From Lineus longissimus (lineage: Eukaryota > Nemertea > Pilidiophora > Heteronemertea > Lineidae): a DNA stretch of 64,000 nt. The notes under the pieces were generated by a model that did not search any database, was not told the origin of the DNA, and saw only the letters and a list, made by a program, of their open reading frames with translations. How positions within the stretch are numbered: the first letter of the stretch is position 1; every line of letters begins with the position of its first letter. Where the stretch lies: assembly GCF_910592395.1 (NCBI RefSeq), contig NC_088319.1, positions 14,818,001-14,882,000 on the forward strand, given 5' to 3'. Positions 12,609-26,062 of the stretch are shown piece by piece. Both the position numbers and the translations under genes were made by a program.

Positions 12609-12650
12609 AGGTCTCACTTAAATCTAAATGATTTTAAGTGAGGCAGACCT
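12609..12650. repeat. Short inverted repeat (hairpin)
   Basis: AGGTCT/AGACCT and CACTTAAAT/ATTTTAAGTG arms face each other around a short loop. It is interrupted by a few unpaired bases. Function unknown. Confidence 0.5.
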
Positions 12651-15215
12651 TTCAGTTTATTCCTTTATGTTTGGACTCTCTGTTGTCGATTTGATGGGGA
12701 CTGTCTGTCAATTTATCGGCAGCAAACACAAGCCGCGACAGAGCATCTGCTTCTTTAGATGGGCAGCAGACCGACCTTTACGAGCCGCTTCTTCCTTGGC
12801 TGCTGGATGCGATACCCTCTCATCCAATGACACTGTTAATAACCCGGAAGAAAAGAGCCTCTTACTTATCGATACCAGCCCATCATAACAGTCAATTTAA
12901 TTAGCTTTAATCCCAATTAATGTATAATAATGATTTCAGAGATTAGAGGCGCCGCGTATTAGTCAGGCGCGTTTTGTCCGCGCCGTCACACAATGAAAAT
13001 GAAAGTTAGTCTGCCAAGGCGCGTCGTGAGCGAGACATTTTTGAGAATTCTCTGATTCACCCGCCGTACTCTTCCAGTTAATTAAACAATGTAACCTGGC
13101 CTCAAGAAGCCATTGTTATGCACTGATGAAAAGAGAAACTGTCTAACTTAGACGCTTGCATGATTTGAAGCAATTTGAGATGGATTAATGTGAAATTGAC
13201 GCAGTGGATGTGAATCTATCCGACTATTCTTTTGATCTGCACTTTAAAGACAATAGCGCTGCATGATCCACGTTTCTGTTGTCAATTGCACATGAAGTGC
13301 TGAGCTGTTTTTGATGAAGATTAGATACTGTGCATGATCTCATGGCGGCTTTTTAAACGGTATTTTTATATTGAAGTGCCGCGTCCTATTTCCTACTTCT
13401 TCTGTTAGAAGTTGTATGTCGTATCACAAGCCGTGTCAGTTATATTTGAAGCTATCACGTCCAACAACATCATTCTTGTATTTAAGTAACCTTTTTCAGT
13501 CATAAAACAACTGCGCCAACACCAAATATCGTGATACACGTAACCCCCATTTGTTCCAGAAAAACCATTTAATACGCTCAATACATTGTTGGGGAAATCT
13601 CTTAAAATATGTTGAAGATCTACAATACATAAGACTGGATATTGTACAGTCTGAGTTTTACACTGAAAACACATCAAATCAATTAATAAAGCGAGATCCA
13701 ACAGAGTAATTATGTGAATCGTTAGGAAACATCGATCAGAAGAGAAGAACTCCAAATCATAGCCGGTGGTCAAACAAAAAGCTTCTTCAATATTGCTGAG
13801 TCATCATTTTCCACTTGGTTACACCATCAACGATGGACAAAGACAATTTTTCATCGCAATGGGTAATCAATCACGGTGATCGTGGTTTGCAGGTAAGACG
13901 TTTCCAGAATGACGATGCGCATGCTTTCTTTCGTTTCTATAAGGTCAGCGGCAAATACATCCGTTCATCTATTAGCCTCCATCTTTGTCTCAAGCACCAG
14001 ATATAGGTTCGGCCTCTTTTCTTCCCTAGGTCATTGCGCTGTCACTTCTGGTCCGCTTACCAACGGCCATTTTGAATGTATAATGAGTAGGTCCCGGATG
14101 TAGGGGTTCCATCAGGCTTGGCGCTGATGTCGAATGGACTAAGGCGGCCCCCAAGTGACTGTGGCTATGGAGTGTAACCTTTACAAGGCGTCTAGATGCA
14201 TACAGCCAAATAAACTGACTTCATGATCAAAAAGGTGACTAATGGAGGATCCGCCTAATGACCAGAAAATCCCGTACCTAATGAGATTTCCTGTCGCACT
14301 TGCCAAGGACCGTTAAAAAAAACCTTAAAATTGTTACGTAAATCCAATGAAATTGGCAACACTGCAATTAGATTCTGAAGGCTCCAAGCTCGGCAAGACC
14401 AATCCTCTTCTCGTGAGGCTGGCCAAGAACCATTGTGGTATCAAGAGATCCGATTTTGCTTGGCCCTGAGTCACAAATCTGCCCATCTAGAGTTCACCTT
14501 AATCGCATTATTGTCGGACAAAGGCGATTTTCTGCAACCGAAGATGGGGTTGCCTATGTAGGAACCTCTGGCATGTCTTCGATTGTCCCGTCGTTGGAAA
14601 CCAATAGTTCCACCTAGGAATTCTAGCATGCTATGGTCCCAGATTTCAGAATTGATGCTGTCAGTGGTCCAAGGGCCCTCCGCCACGCACGCGACACGAT
14701 TAATCACATTTCCCTGAGAACGAGATCAAGAAATGCGTGCTTGCACAGCATCATTTGATGACAATCCGTCATAAAAACCTCATCCCTCATGCCAGATTAT
14801 TGATGTCCTTTCCAAGGGCACCTTTTTCTTTCTATCTTGCATGACGCAACAGCCCAATCTGAAATACTGCATCTAATCTTTTAATTTCCGAGTCCTCAAT
14901 CTTTGGCCCGGCTCGGTGACTAATCCCCCTGATATTCTCTGCCACTGAAGATAGCATGTTTTATCAACTCTCATCTTGTGCCACTCACTAACTCACTAAC
15001 TAAGGGCAAGACGTTTTTTGCCTTGAACGACGTGTCATCAAAAAGCTACGCGGGTACGTCTTGGCGTAAAGGGTCATGGGTAGAGGAACAACTTTTGGAG
15101 AGCTTAACACTGGGGGACATTTCACTATTCCCAAGCAGGGCCAATTTTTCTGTCCCTAGAATAAGAGGCCGACAGTTTATTGCCAGTGGTAGATCGTACC
15201 GATGCGGCTGGTTGG

Positions 15216-15300
15216 TGAGCAGCAGGCGAGCGAGAAGGCAACTTGCACCATTATTTAAAGATGGTGCAAATTGCCTTCTCGCTAGCCACTGGCCTGCTCA
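15216..15300. repeat. Strong hairpin, 22-bp stem with one mismatch and a 9-base loop
   Basis: The left arm GCGAGAAGGCAACTTGCACC (15230 onward, 22 bases) pairs with ATGGTGCAAATTGCCTTCTC (15261 onward, 22 bases) with one mismatch across a TATTTAAAG loop. Weaker pairing continues outward (GAGCAG / CTGCTC). It could be a palindromic transposon relic, a microRNA-like precursor or a chance inverted duplication. The perfect-looking stem without bulges favours a young inverted duplication. Confidence 0.7.
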
Positions 15301-17659
15301 AAAGCCAAATAAGTCTGGCTACCCCTTGTGATGGCACTATAATAAACAAACTTTGCTTTAATATATCTTTCATACATGGTAAGAATGCCATAATCGACCA
15401 TTCTGATTGTGCCACCCCTGAGGAAGGTTCACGGACATCTCAAAACTTAATATCTAACCTTTTGTAACGAACAACAAGGTAACTATATATTGCCGCACAA
15501 GAAATAGCCGAAGACGGAAAATCTCACTCATTGACATTATGGCAGGTGATTGCAACATACCCAACATTCATGGATAGAGAGTCCATTATCTATATCTATC
15601 AGAAATAATCCGCCCAGGAATCGAGGATGGTTACACATGTGACAGATCAAGACAAATGGCACTAAGAAGGATGACCATAACCATCATGGCTTTGTGACCC
15701 GCGTGATGGTAATCTTTTTCGAGTTTGGGGAAATTTTCTGAGATCTATTTACTAATCCTTAATAGGTCCATGATCTTTATTGCAATTGTTGCTTGACGTT
15801 TTACATATCACTGGTTACAGAAGATATTTTGTGCGCGGTGGCTAAGAATTCGCCCACTTCTGAAAGCACTTATAGAAAAATTTTCCCCGTAATAGCGCCT
15901 TGTGATTGGCTGATGGTCCGGAGATGCGGAATATTTGGCATTTCATTATTTGGCATTTCATACGATAATACGGCCAGAAGTGTCCCCATAATCTGCTTCA
16001 GTAGTTCTTGAATGGAAGAATACTCCTGATGGCCAACCTGGTCAGTTTGCATGATTGTTTTCGGAGACATTTTACAAGTAGGTGGCCTACACAATTTCAT
16101 TAACATCTAAAAGAGCTTTGAAAAACACGGATAAGCATCCTCTCCAACTCTGGAGACTGTCTCCAACACCCAACAGAACCCTACAGTATCAGTAATCGAA
16201 TTTGCCCTACTTAAATATTTATGCTACAAAGCAAATAATGCCTTCCCGAATAAAAGTCAACTATTTTTCAATTCAATGACGATCGTATCTAGGTTATCCA
16301 GTGAATTGGCAACATGAAAACTCTCTGGGGTAATCGAATTGGAGCCAAACATGATATCATGTCTCCGGGGAACTTAAACCCAATTCAATCTCTTCAAACA
16401 TTCGTCAACTCTACTGGGAGTAAGACTGGGGCTAAATAAGCAAGCCAACAAGCTATCCTAATGTTAGGTTAGCTCAGGATGAAGTTAACAGTCATCTATC
16501 GAAGTTAAATTTGAAGTATGACGCATTGGAATGAGAGATCATGCCTGGAGTCTTTGAGTCAAGGAGATATGTTTCACGCGCAAGACCCATCATGTTGACA
16601 GCCCGGGTGACGGTGAATAAATCTTGTTGGTGAGAGTGTGGTCTCTGCCCCGGCAACACCGAGCCAACGCCTGTCAACGCGTCGTGAGGAAATCGTGAGT
16701 TCCATGTAGTGTTCGCTTCTGCGTCCTTGTGGGAAGGGCCGACAAAGGCGAACATTAAACACTGCTTTCCTCATGATGCTGTCGACGAGACTGAGCAACA
16801 GTCAATCAAAATAGAATGACATGTATTTGATACTTTATATTCCGTGGTTGTAACTGTGGATTTGTAGAGCTGTTGTCGTAAAAATGCAATTTTCTCATCT
16901 ACATCCTTGATAGCACAACCTTATCCAGCGACATATGAAATGTATACTTTCTCTTAGTTTGTATTCTTCCGCCGTTATGACTTGGCTCTAAAGTGTTGTT
17001 TACTATGTTGGTATTTTATGAGGCGGTGGCTATCAGAGGCAATCGAAAAATAATCTTTTTCATTTGATTGGTGGCTGTTGGAGACAGTCGGAATACATCA
17101 CATTGTATCGTCTAGCGACTGTAAGCCTTGGTATACAGTCGAATATCATATGTATGACAATAGAAGTGTTGGTTTAAGATGGTATCTCGGGGCCATATAA
17201 GCTGCCATTGATGGCCGCCACGGGGACTCATCCCGGGGACTCTTCCAGAGGCGTCGGATGTAAATCCAGGGTTGTCTCAGGCATGTCATGGCGGATATAT
17301 CGTAAGTGTGTTGACTTTGAAATGATATATGGAATTACAGCCACGGTACATGGGTGTCTCGTGTTTAAGACTTGTTGAGCCAAGAAGGCAGAGAGAGTCC
17401 AAACGCATGGCTAAGGCATCGATCTAGTTGGAAGAAAAGACCATACACCATACGGACTATACGAGAAATAACGACGAAAGGATGTTACCGGATAGAGGAG
17501 CATTACCTCGCCATTGACGCTGCAATGTATAGAGGGGGTACCTTGAACTGGCTACCAGGGCAATAGAAATGAAAGGATTCTGGAACGCCAACATGCAACG
17601 TTGTCTTTGCAGTTACATCCATTTGACCAAACAAGACCGATTTATCAACGGTTAATCAA

Positions 17660-18044
17660 ACGTTTGTTTGACCATAGCATACATTATTCATCAATATATA
17701 AACTTTCGTTTGACCATAGCATACATTATTCATCAATATACAAACTTTCGTTTGCCCATAACATGCATTATTCATCAATATACAAACTTTCGTTTGACCA
17801 TGGCATGCATTATTCATCAATATACAAACTTGCGTTTGACCATAGCATGCATTATTCATCAATATACAAACTTGCGTTTGACCATGGCATGCATTATTCA
17901 TCAATATACAAACTTTCGTTTGCCCATAGCATGCATTATTCATCAACATACAAACTTTCGTTTGACCATAGCATACATTATTCATTAATATACAAACTTG
18001 CGTTTGACCATAGCATGCATTATTCATCAATATACAGTGAGCAT
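17660..18044. repeat. 42-bp satellite array, nine units
   Basis: TTTGACCATAGCATRCATTA followed by TTCATCAATATACAAACTT recurs at 17667, 17709, 17751, 17793, 17835, 17877, 17919, 17961 and 18003, exactly every 42 bp. Variants (GACC/GCCC, CATAGC/CATGGC, TTTCG/TTGCG) are shared between non-adjacent units. Since 42 is divisible by three and the unit lacks stops in several frames, long frames appear on both strands (181 codons plus, 124 minus). These are by-products of the repeat. Confidence 0.95.
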
Positions 18045-18765
18045 GCCATCATATCAACTCCAAAGCATCATAATTTAACGACACTATCCAAAGAACTCTC
18101 CAACTTAGATAACGCTGATAACAATTACTCTCTCGTCCATTTCTAACGACCGCGATAAAATCAAAATGGAAGGAAAATACGCATTTCATTTCGACAATCG
18201 ACAATCACTTTTGATATTATCTATCGTTTCGGGTGACTAAGCCTTGATTAAACATCACAATTCCTTGAGCTAATTGGCTGAAATGGCCCAAGAATGATCC
18301 ACCCTTCTCGGGCAATTTCGATAGATTTAACTTGATGCGTCATGACTATTGTAAACGAAGTGATTGGATTTGTTGTAGAGATTGTACATCAATGATGCTT
18401 CAGTCCCATCGATTGGTTGCAATTACCAACTTTGTGCTGATTTTCCTTGGACCTGTCATAACTAGTGGAAATACAGGGCAAGATCTGAAAGTTGACTGCT
18501 TTTCTTTTGTGTTATGTGAAGAGTGGGCAGCTTTCGAAACCCGCTCCGCCAAGAGCTACATGGACGAATGACAAAGTACGCAGTATAAAGGTATTATCGA
18601 CGACGAGTTTCCGAATTCCACGTGCTTATATGAAAGCCGATTCGACTCAGTTTTTGTGTCAATTTGAAGCTCTCATGCCTGGAAAAAACAGAAAGGAGGC
18701 TAATGCTCTTAATATCACATTATTTGAACTACATTTACTGTTCTACTAGTACAATGACAAATGCA

Positions 18766-19123
18766 TGATCAATCAATCAATCAACAATGTCTTATAGAGC
18801 GCCAAACTCCAGGTAAACCTGCTCAAGGCGCTACCTCCCCACCAAGAAATGCTTCCTCGAACAGCCAGGATTTTAGGAGTCGTTTAAAAGCAAGCAGCGC
18901 GTCCGCCCCCCTGATGTGCTCCGGTAGGGCATTCCACAACCGGGGACCACATGATGAGAAGCAGCGGTCACCGAATCTTGATATCATCAGAAAGCTTAGT
19001 GTTTTAGCGCTATGTAATACTTTGCTATGTAAAAGACAGGCCAGCATACGTACAATGTTAATTTCTGCAACCATTCTCTCAGGACAGGTGAATTCATCAC
19101 GCGAATTCACCATCCCTATCTAA
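18766..19123 (-). mobile_element. 5'-truncated LINE, carboxyl end of reverse transcriptase polyprotein
   Basis: The minus strand encodes a 96-residue tail containing RFGDRCFSSCGPRLWNALP, then HIRGADALLAFKRLLKSWLF, the typical carboxyl end of CR1/jockey-type non-LTR retrotransposon proteins. Downstream on the minus strand come GGCGCTCTATAAGACATTG and a (TTGA)n tail (plus strand ATCAATCAATCAATCAAC, 18771-18788), a usual 3' terminus for such elements. The endonuclease and RT core are absent, so this is a dead 5'-truncated insertion. Confidence 0.85.
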
Positions 19124-20139
19124 ATTTGGAGACAGACGCAGACATTAATGATTGTCTATCGATTGAGTGGTGGTTTGCGTGTCCTCGTCATGGCCGCTTG
19201 TCTTTGTCTCTCCTAAATTGTCATTGCGGCGCAGCAGGGCCATGTTATTTGATTCAGACAACCAAACAGTTTATCAAGGAATACAAGCAAAGTGGACTGG
19301 TTGCTTTATTCTGCAATTGCAGGCCACCCAGCGTCCGTAGGCCTGATCTGGAGCCCACAAACACATCTAAACCTTTTCAATACAAATAGATATTCTGCAG
19401 AAAACACAATTCATTCTTTGTGACTCATTATGATTTCGATTAACATTTGACCAAATAGATTCTAAGTCACAAATAGAATTAAAAAGTAGTTCCTGAGGTG
19501 GTGGCTCCCATGCTTGAAAATGCCTTTCTGGTAGCCTCGCCTTGTATTTGACCTCCATTAGCTACGCGACACGTTCAGTTTGTGGAATTTTTGATCCAAT
19601 TATCTGAAGTTGTTAATTTTGAAATTTATTGGAATGGCACCTCGAAGTCGCCCACTGTCTTGATTTGATTACAATTTCCGATGGGAGGAGAAAGCATAGT
19701 TTGCAAGAAGTCTACATTCCAAGCCATGTATGAAAAAACATCAGTGGTAAATACTTTGTTATCCTTTCTCACTATTATGATTGTCAATATTGGCGACCGA
19801 AAGTAATCAATAATATACTTTGAAATCTCCTCGGGTGTTACGTTTTCAACAACCATACGCCTGTGAGAGATCAGTTTACCAAAGCGCTGATATCTTTAGG
19901 TATTTCACGCGAAACAACCAATACTCACCGCATCATGACACGAATTTTTTTTTAATTCTCAAAAAACAATTTCCATGTTAAAATCAATGCTTCCTGTCTT
20001 CCCCGGCAAAGACAGAAAATCTCTGTGGTTTTTTTCAAGCTGCGTCGTATCAGCAGAATATTGATCCTTTTTTAGCTAAAGCATACGGCATGTTTTTAAA
20101 GTGTCAGTTCGTTCTTTTTCTCTTCCCAATGAGCGCAGG

Positions 20140-20755
20140 ATGCGGGAATTGGGCGAACACTACCACCTGTTACCCGCGAAATGCGGAGGAAAAGAAAAGA
20201 GAAAGAGAGAAGAAAGTCGATTTCCTTTGCAGTAGCACTGGAATGCTTGGCTTTAAAGAAAGTCTGGTAATTAAATGATGTATCGTGTTCGAAATATCTC
20301 ACCTGGTCTCACACCAATCCCTTACCTTTGATGTGACACGAAAGATAACAAAGATCACGAAGTGATCACTCTTTTTAGATAAGTTCAGATTACCTATTTC
20401 TGTATAGCTAGCTATCCATCTTCTATTATTCTTCTGACGTAGATGAGTTTTATCTAGGGTGTTATCAATTCTGTATGACATTTTCTTCAAAATTACATCT
20501 TATTAAACATAGAAAGCACATAATTAGTATACCTCAGCAATTCTGGTCTCACCATTGGCAAAAGCCGTCACCTGTTAACCGCGAATGCGACGGAGAGGAA
20601 AAGGGGTATAGGCTAGAGATAAGAAAGTAGATTTCTTTCACAATGCTTGGCTATAAAGAAAGTCAGGTTTAATGAATGCCGTATCTTGTTTGAAATGTCA
20701 CACCTAATGTCTCATCACTGCCCTTCTTTTGATATGACATGAAAGAAAGCGGGGA
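20140..20755. repeat. Diverged direct duplication, about 190 bp, offset about 405 bp
   Basis: Blocks at about 20150-20345 and 20555-20755 share CACCTGTTA.CCGCGAA, GGAGAGGAAAAG-like purine runs, AATGCTTGGCT.TAAAGAAAGT and GATRTGACAYGAAAGA. Indels and substitutions show they are old. Confidence 0.7.
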
Positions 20756-22959
20756 AGAGTTCGTGAGTAAAATTGACACATCTCGCCATTTACAACATTA
20801 ATGAAGAAACCTTGATTATCTGTTAACTGTGAAAAACTAAAAGGATCGCAAGAACTTTTCTCTACCATTATTTTAAGAGTCCTGGTCAGCTGTTGGCCAA
20901 TCAGGAGACATCTATCAATGGCTTGTTCGGCGTAGTAAAATGAATGGGATATGATTTGAGTAGGAAACCCGACCACAGGTCCTAAAGTGCTGCTTGAGTC
21001 CAATGAAATCGGCGAATGTACATCGTCTTTTGAATCAAAACAAATCACATTCTTCTCGAATGACGAACGCCATTTCCCATCTGCGTGATTTATTCATGGA
21101 CTGGTGCATTGCAGTACGCATCATATTTGCTCTTCACGCCGGGTAACTGAAATCTTTGCAACATCCCGCAAGCAAGAATATCATATGAAATGCAAATATT
21201 ATGCAATTAGGGTTAAGCAACACTATTGATAGTAGGATCATTTCCATTTGTAAACGATACATATCGCAGCAAAAAATCCTCTTCACATATTGTCGTCGGG
21301 ACATCTACTCTTCTGAGGAATATGGCATGAAATTGCAAAACACTGAATTTTTTGCTACATTTACCAGATTGCGGTTTTTGCACGGATGCGTAGCTCTCAT
21401 CCTGGTTACTATGACTGTTTAGACAGCCGCCATTTCACCCGTAGTTTACTAAGTATTTACTTGCACGCCCCTATGTAATGTCTTGAAAGTTTAGTGAGGA
21501 AAATCAGTCGTGATTCTCATTTCATCCGTCAAATCTAGCACCTTCAGCGATTTTTGCTGAGTCAGCATTAAAATCCAGCGTCAGTGCAAATTCACAAGAA
21601 ACCACGTTCAAACACTCAGTTATCGCGTTGAAACATGCACAGATTACTGATGTGCTTTCACAAGATGTGAATCAGAGGAAATAATGCAAATCTCTATTTT
21701 CCTCCGTGCCGGGGCAAGATCCGGTCATATTTTGTTCGTCTGTGTTTTTTTCTGCCTGCGCCATTGTGGCGGAAGTAAGATGGCGTGACCGGAAGTGGCA
21801 GGATTATCGAAGGCTGAATGCGCATTTAGGACTTCATTAGTCGTTATAGTTTCATTAGAAAGCAGGTGGAGAGATTACGACCCAATGTGACCAGGAGAGT
21901 GGATTGATTTCCTGGCAATGTTTTTTTCTCGTCGCTGCTCATGAATTATGGAAGGGTATTTTTAAACCAAGTAGAACTACCAGGAAACATTCATAAAAAT
22001 CAATGGTTTACATGTACGAGAGAATATTACCTCAGCTCTTTTGAGGAATACTTTTTCCGTAGAATTGAGAGGAACTGAAGAAAAAGAGACGAACACTGTT
22101 GTAGACTGTTCTCTCCTGTTTCGTGAAGGAGGGATGCCGATGCACAAGGCCAGTGTAGACAGCGAGTTGTTCATTTCACCCCGGGACTTTCACTCGGGGA
22201 CATAATGACCAATGTCGGATACATGACATGCTTTAATCCCAAGATTTACTGCAGAAAGTAAAATATTACTGCAAAAAGTAAGGCAGAAAGGGTTACTATC
22301 TCAAATATGCGTAAATCCCATGACAGTGATCACGGCCCCTCAGTTTACCCCGAGGTGTGACACCGCAAAATATTACCTCACCCCCTGGCCAAACACTGTG
22401 ATTGATTTGAAAACTCACCGGAGTGGCAAGCCTTGTGACAGTCAAGAACTGGCCTGTCGAGTGAGTCACAGGAAAACATCTCCACGGGGTAGCAAGCCCG
22501 CTACTGTCGTCAAAAGGCTGTGACATGGGGCTTTCGTTGACACAACAGTGTCGTGTTCTCCTAATGTAAAGCTTTTGTGGCTGTAGCACAGATCATGGTG
22601 CCTTTGATGTCTGCTAATTTAGACATGACGAATGAGATATCCGCTTCAGGGGTGTCTTCATTAGCCTTCTGCAATACTGAAGTAACCACAGAACAACGCA
22701 TTCATTGTATGAATCTGCTCAACGAAATGTACAACGACATTCCTAATGAAGACAACATACAAGGGGTTGTCCTTTGAGCAATGCCTATAAGTTTGGTATT
22801 GCTCCAGAAAGACGCGTCTACCTTTATTGGGCAAAGAAACACACCGACACCAACCTTTAAGGTTTACAGTTAGGCAGACGATTTTTATGCTGACGTGCAT
22901 TGCAAATTCTGCTGTCTGTTTCTATCACAGCTATGGACAGATAAGAGGGAAGGACGAAT

Positions 22960-23535
22960 GCCTTTGAAGTTACCTCATGAAGACCAAGTATAAGACTTCG
23001 GGTGTAGCATGATTGGTCATCTCCGGTGGTTGTTCACGAGTGTACGTACATATACGCGTCATGCTGATGCTCCGAGCGCTAATTTGTCGGTTTGGTCCGG
23101 GCAAATCAGGCCATGAGGAAAACATCACTTATTCCTTGAATCGCGGAACACTTTACACCGGGAAAAGGAAGGAGGTGGGTTTTTTTCTCACGAATCTGCT
23201 CGCAGAATATGTTACTCATGAACGTTTATCTTTAACGCGAGGCTTTCTGTCACAGTGCGGCACATTGGTTGAGAGTCGCATTCCTTTGAAGGCACCTAAT
23301 GAAGATCCAGAAAGCAGTACCATATAGCTTCGGGGGCGGCATGATTGGCCATCTCTGATGGTTGTTAGCGGGAGTGACGGTAAATACGACCTTATAATGA
23401 TGCTGGAGATGTTCTTGAAGACCCAGTAAGCAATAGACTGGCTTCGGGGCGGCTTGATTGACCATCTCGAATGGTTGTTAGTGGTGTAACAGTAAATACG
23501 ACTTCTGTAATGATGCTGGAGATGTTTGTAGGATT
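22960..23535. repeat. Degenerate repeat, three copies of about 115 bp
   Basis: Copies at about 22960-23075, 23283-23415 and 23418-23535 share CTTTGAAG...CCTAATGAAG, CTTCGGG.G....TGATTGGCCATCTC and GGTTGTTAG...GTAAATACGA, ending in ATGATGCTGGAGATGTT. The second and third are tandem. Confidence 0.75.
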
Positions 23536-25025
23536 CTGTTGATCTATAGAAAGCAAGTTTCACGTTTTCAAGTCTGTGAATGGCACTAGAAAAACACAAC
23601 CCCTATTCCTAGGAATTGTAGGGAAACCATTGTTACACACCCTTTAAACATGTTGTTATATGTGCCAGATACATGGTAGATACAGGTAGCTGCACTAAAA
23701 TTTTGAAAAGGTCTTAAGATAGAGGGGAGATGTCATTGAGAGAAGATGTCCATCTGCCCTTTGAAATCCTACACTTCTGCATTAGCAGAAATATAGCCCT
23801 CCACCCCACCCCACCCCACCCCTGATAAGCATTGCGTTACATCTGATACTTCTTCTTTTACATTAAGTGGACAAACCCTCCTGAACAAAGCGGCTCACCA
23901 TATCGTATTTCCTCGTCTATTTCTCGTCATTTCCTTTATCTGTAAACAATGTCCATTCCTCAGCCGACGGAGCATCGCAAAATGGATACTTTGTGGCAAA
24001 AAGCTATTATTTCCATGACTAAGACTCCTTGAGTCGGATGAGGTTACTAAATTATGAGCAGTCACACCAGGCCAGAGATTGTCTTTCCTCTTGTTTAGGC
24101 GATTGTTGGTTAAGCCCAAGTCATTTCTTTCGTTGCTAAGTGTTTTATCGAGGAATAGTGCTGCTAGCGAGGGATGGTTTGCTCTCAGAAGTGCATTAAC
24201 ATGCAATGTCCTTCTTTTGAAAGTAAAATTGATGGCGAGATCATCTTTTTTGTCAATGGACAGTTAGTATCAGATTTATACACATATAGCAATAAGAGTA
24301 TACTTAGTCTTTACTAAGTGGCATGAAGGTTAGAAGGGGAAAATGACTCTCAGATTTTTTATCGGAAACAAAGCTTATCTTGAAAATTATTCAGCAACAA
24401 AATTGTTAAGACTTTTCTTTCATACCCTGTATATCTGTGCTTTTGCATCCTAACGAGAACAAGGGGAGCCACCAAGTGAAATTGGTCAGCTCTGGCTAGT
24501 TAGCAAGATGTTTTTGGAGATAAAATGGCACAATCACCCGGGACAATATTAATTTTTCATCTACATGGCTTTGTTGTGTTTGTTTCGTATCAGTGCTGTT
24601 TGCGTTCTTCCATAAATATTTGCGTGAGATAAGGAAGACGCGGGCAGCAATGCCGCGCAAACACCATTTCTCAATTTATAGAAGGAAGATATACAACAAC
24701 CGAGGATTTTTTACACGAACTTTGTAACGATGTTTAGCAACATTGTACTGTAAAAATCCAGGACGCTGACCAATTCACGAGAGTCCTATCTTTACAAGGT
24801 TTCCTGCATATTATGTATTTTTGCGTTTCGCAAAAATTTTAACTTTTCTCGAATTGGATTTTCGCGAATCACGGTCATTAATCCGTTCATACTGATCAGA
24901 AGTTCTCATTTAGTCACCGTTCGTAACCACATCAAGAACAAAGATTGGCAATGAAAGTTACAACGACAGCGAAATAACGCATTAACCAGTAACAAAGACT
25001 GGTCAGCTAAGCTGAATAATCTTCA

Positions 25026-25322
25026 TCAAGCCACTGGACAAATCGCTTTGAACATGGCGCCTGGTTGCACCGGGTCGAACGGTACTCCTTTCATGTATTG
25101 TTCACCTGTTTTCCGCTTGGCCAGAGCTTGGTAATTTCCTATATTGATATTTTTTGAAAAATCTCTGATGTTACCGGATAATACGTTGTGAAGACGCAGC
25201 AAATCATCGAAAGATTTTTGCTGGTGCGTCGTTTTTAAAGGGAGGCTATACGCACGAGCCAGGTGGGTCAGACTGAGTTGTACGAAGCCGCCTACCCAAC
25301 AGAACAGTGACACTATCCACAC
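25026..25322 (-). other. Unrecognised open frame, doubtful
   Basis: A 98-codon minus-strand frame has a hydrophobic amino end (VSLFCWVGGFV) and a hydrophilic tail (QALAKRKTGEQYMKGVPFDP). It has no ATG at its 5' end and only a weak acceptor-like CACAAG. It could be part of a terminal exon or chance. Confidence 0.15.
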
Positions 25323-25748
25323 TTGTGTGAATATAAATATTCATACTTTGAGATTGAAATATCTCTTATTTGCTTTCAATCCTTGACAATAGCAAAGAAA
25401 GCGATCGGTTGTCCGTTTACCATGCCTGGTAACTTTTTACATCAACCAATTACACGCTCCACTCATGCGTGACGCCGCAACGTGGGGAATAATTCACGCA
25501 GACGACATTTTATTGACGGATCGAAGGCGTTTGATCAGTTATTGAAGGGATATTTATACAAAAATAGGCTCCATTAGACACATATAGAGACGCAGCAGTA
25601 GATCTTTAACACTTTCCCTGACAAATAACGTTTTTAAAGGTCACTTTATGCCCTATAACTCTGCATGGTCACGCTGAGAATGTTTTAGGAGTACTGTAGT
25701 TATTCCACCATTGTTGCTACCACATCCTGAGACGCAGAGAATCTCCCC

Positions 25749-26062
25749 GAGCTGGTATCTTTCGTGTTGCATCCAACGATAAAATCATTGCGCAAGTCAT
25801 TACAGTTCAGCTTTAATGCACTCTGTACAAATTCACACAATTCAAGGTCAAGGTGATCAGATACAAACAAGAAATGCACACATGTTGTAGTATCAAAGTC
25901 TCTCTCAGAGCTGGTATCTTTCGTACTGCATCTAAGGTTAAAAACATTGTGCAGGTCGTGGCAGTTCAGCCTTAAGGCATTTATACAAGGTTACATGGTG
26001 AAAGGGCAAGGTCACAAGATGAAAACGAGAAATCCACACCTGTTGTCGTTTCAAGGTCAAGA
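25749..26062. repeat. Diverged 160-bp tandem duplication
   Basis: GAGCTGGTATCTTTCGT occurs at 25749 and 25909. It is followed in both copies by a CATC.AA.G.TAAAA.CATTG motif, CAGTTCAGC.TTAA.GCA, CAAGGTCA and an ACAC.TGTTGT motif. The two copies are clearly related but diverged. Confidence 0.8.

Larger units (their letters stand above)
9200..17600. other. Gene-poor region, no recognised gene
   Basis: No frame here matches a family I know. A 122-codon minus-strand frame (13405-13773) has no splice or homology support. Two short stretches around 10193-10235 and 11128-11165 share GGCCTCGTC and CCTTACCCAT motifs and may be related. Hairpins occur at 12609-12650 and 15216-15300. Confidence 0.55.

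Noticed and set aside
17601-18146. 181-codon plus-strand frame with 14-residue repeats
   Set aside because: It is explained by the 42-bp satellite, which is open in frames on both strands. There is no other evidence of coding.
19626-21048. Possible two-exon minus-strand gene (20794-21073 joined to 19626-19868)
   Set aside because: Both peptides look protein-like and have a donor or acceptor (GTAAAT, CTCACAG), but the donor leaves phase 0 while the downstream exon needs two preceding bases, so the join fails. The interval also holds an old duplication.
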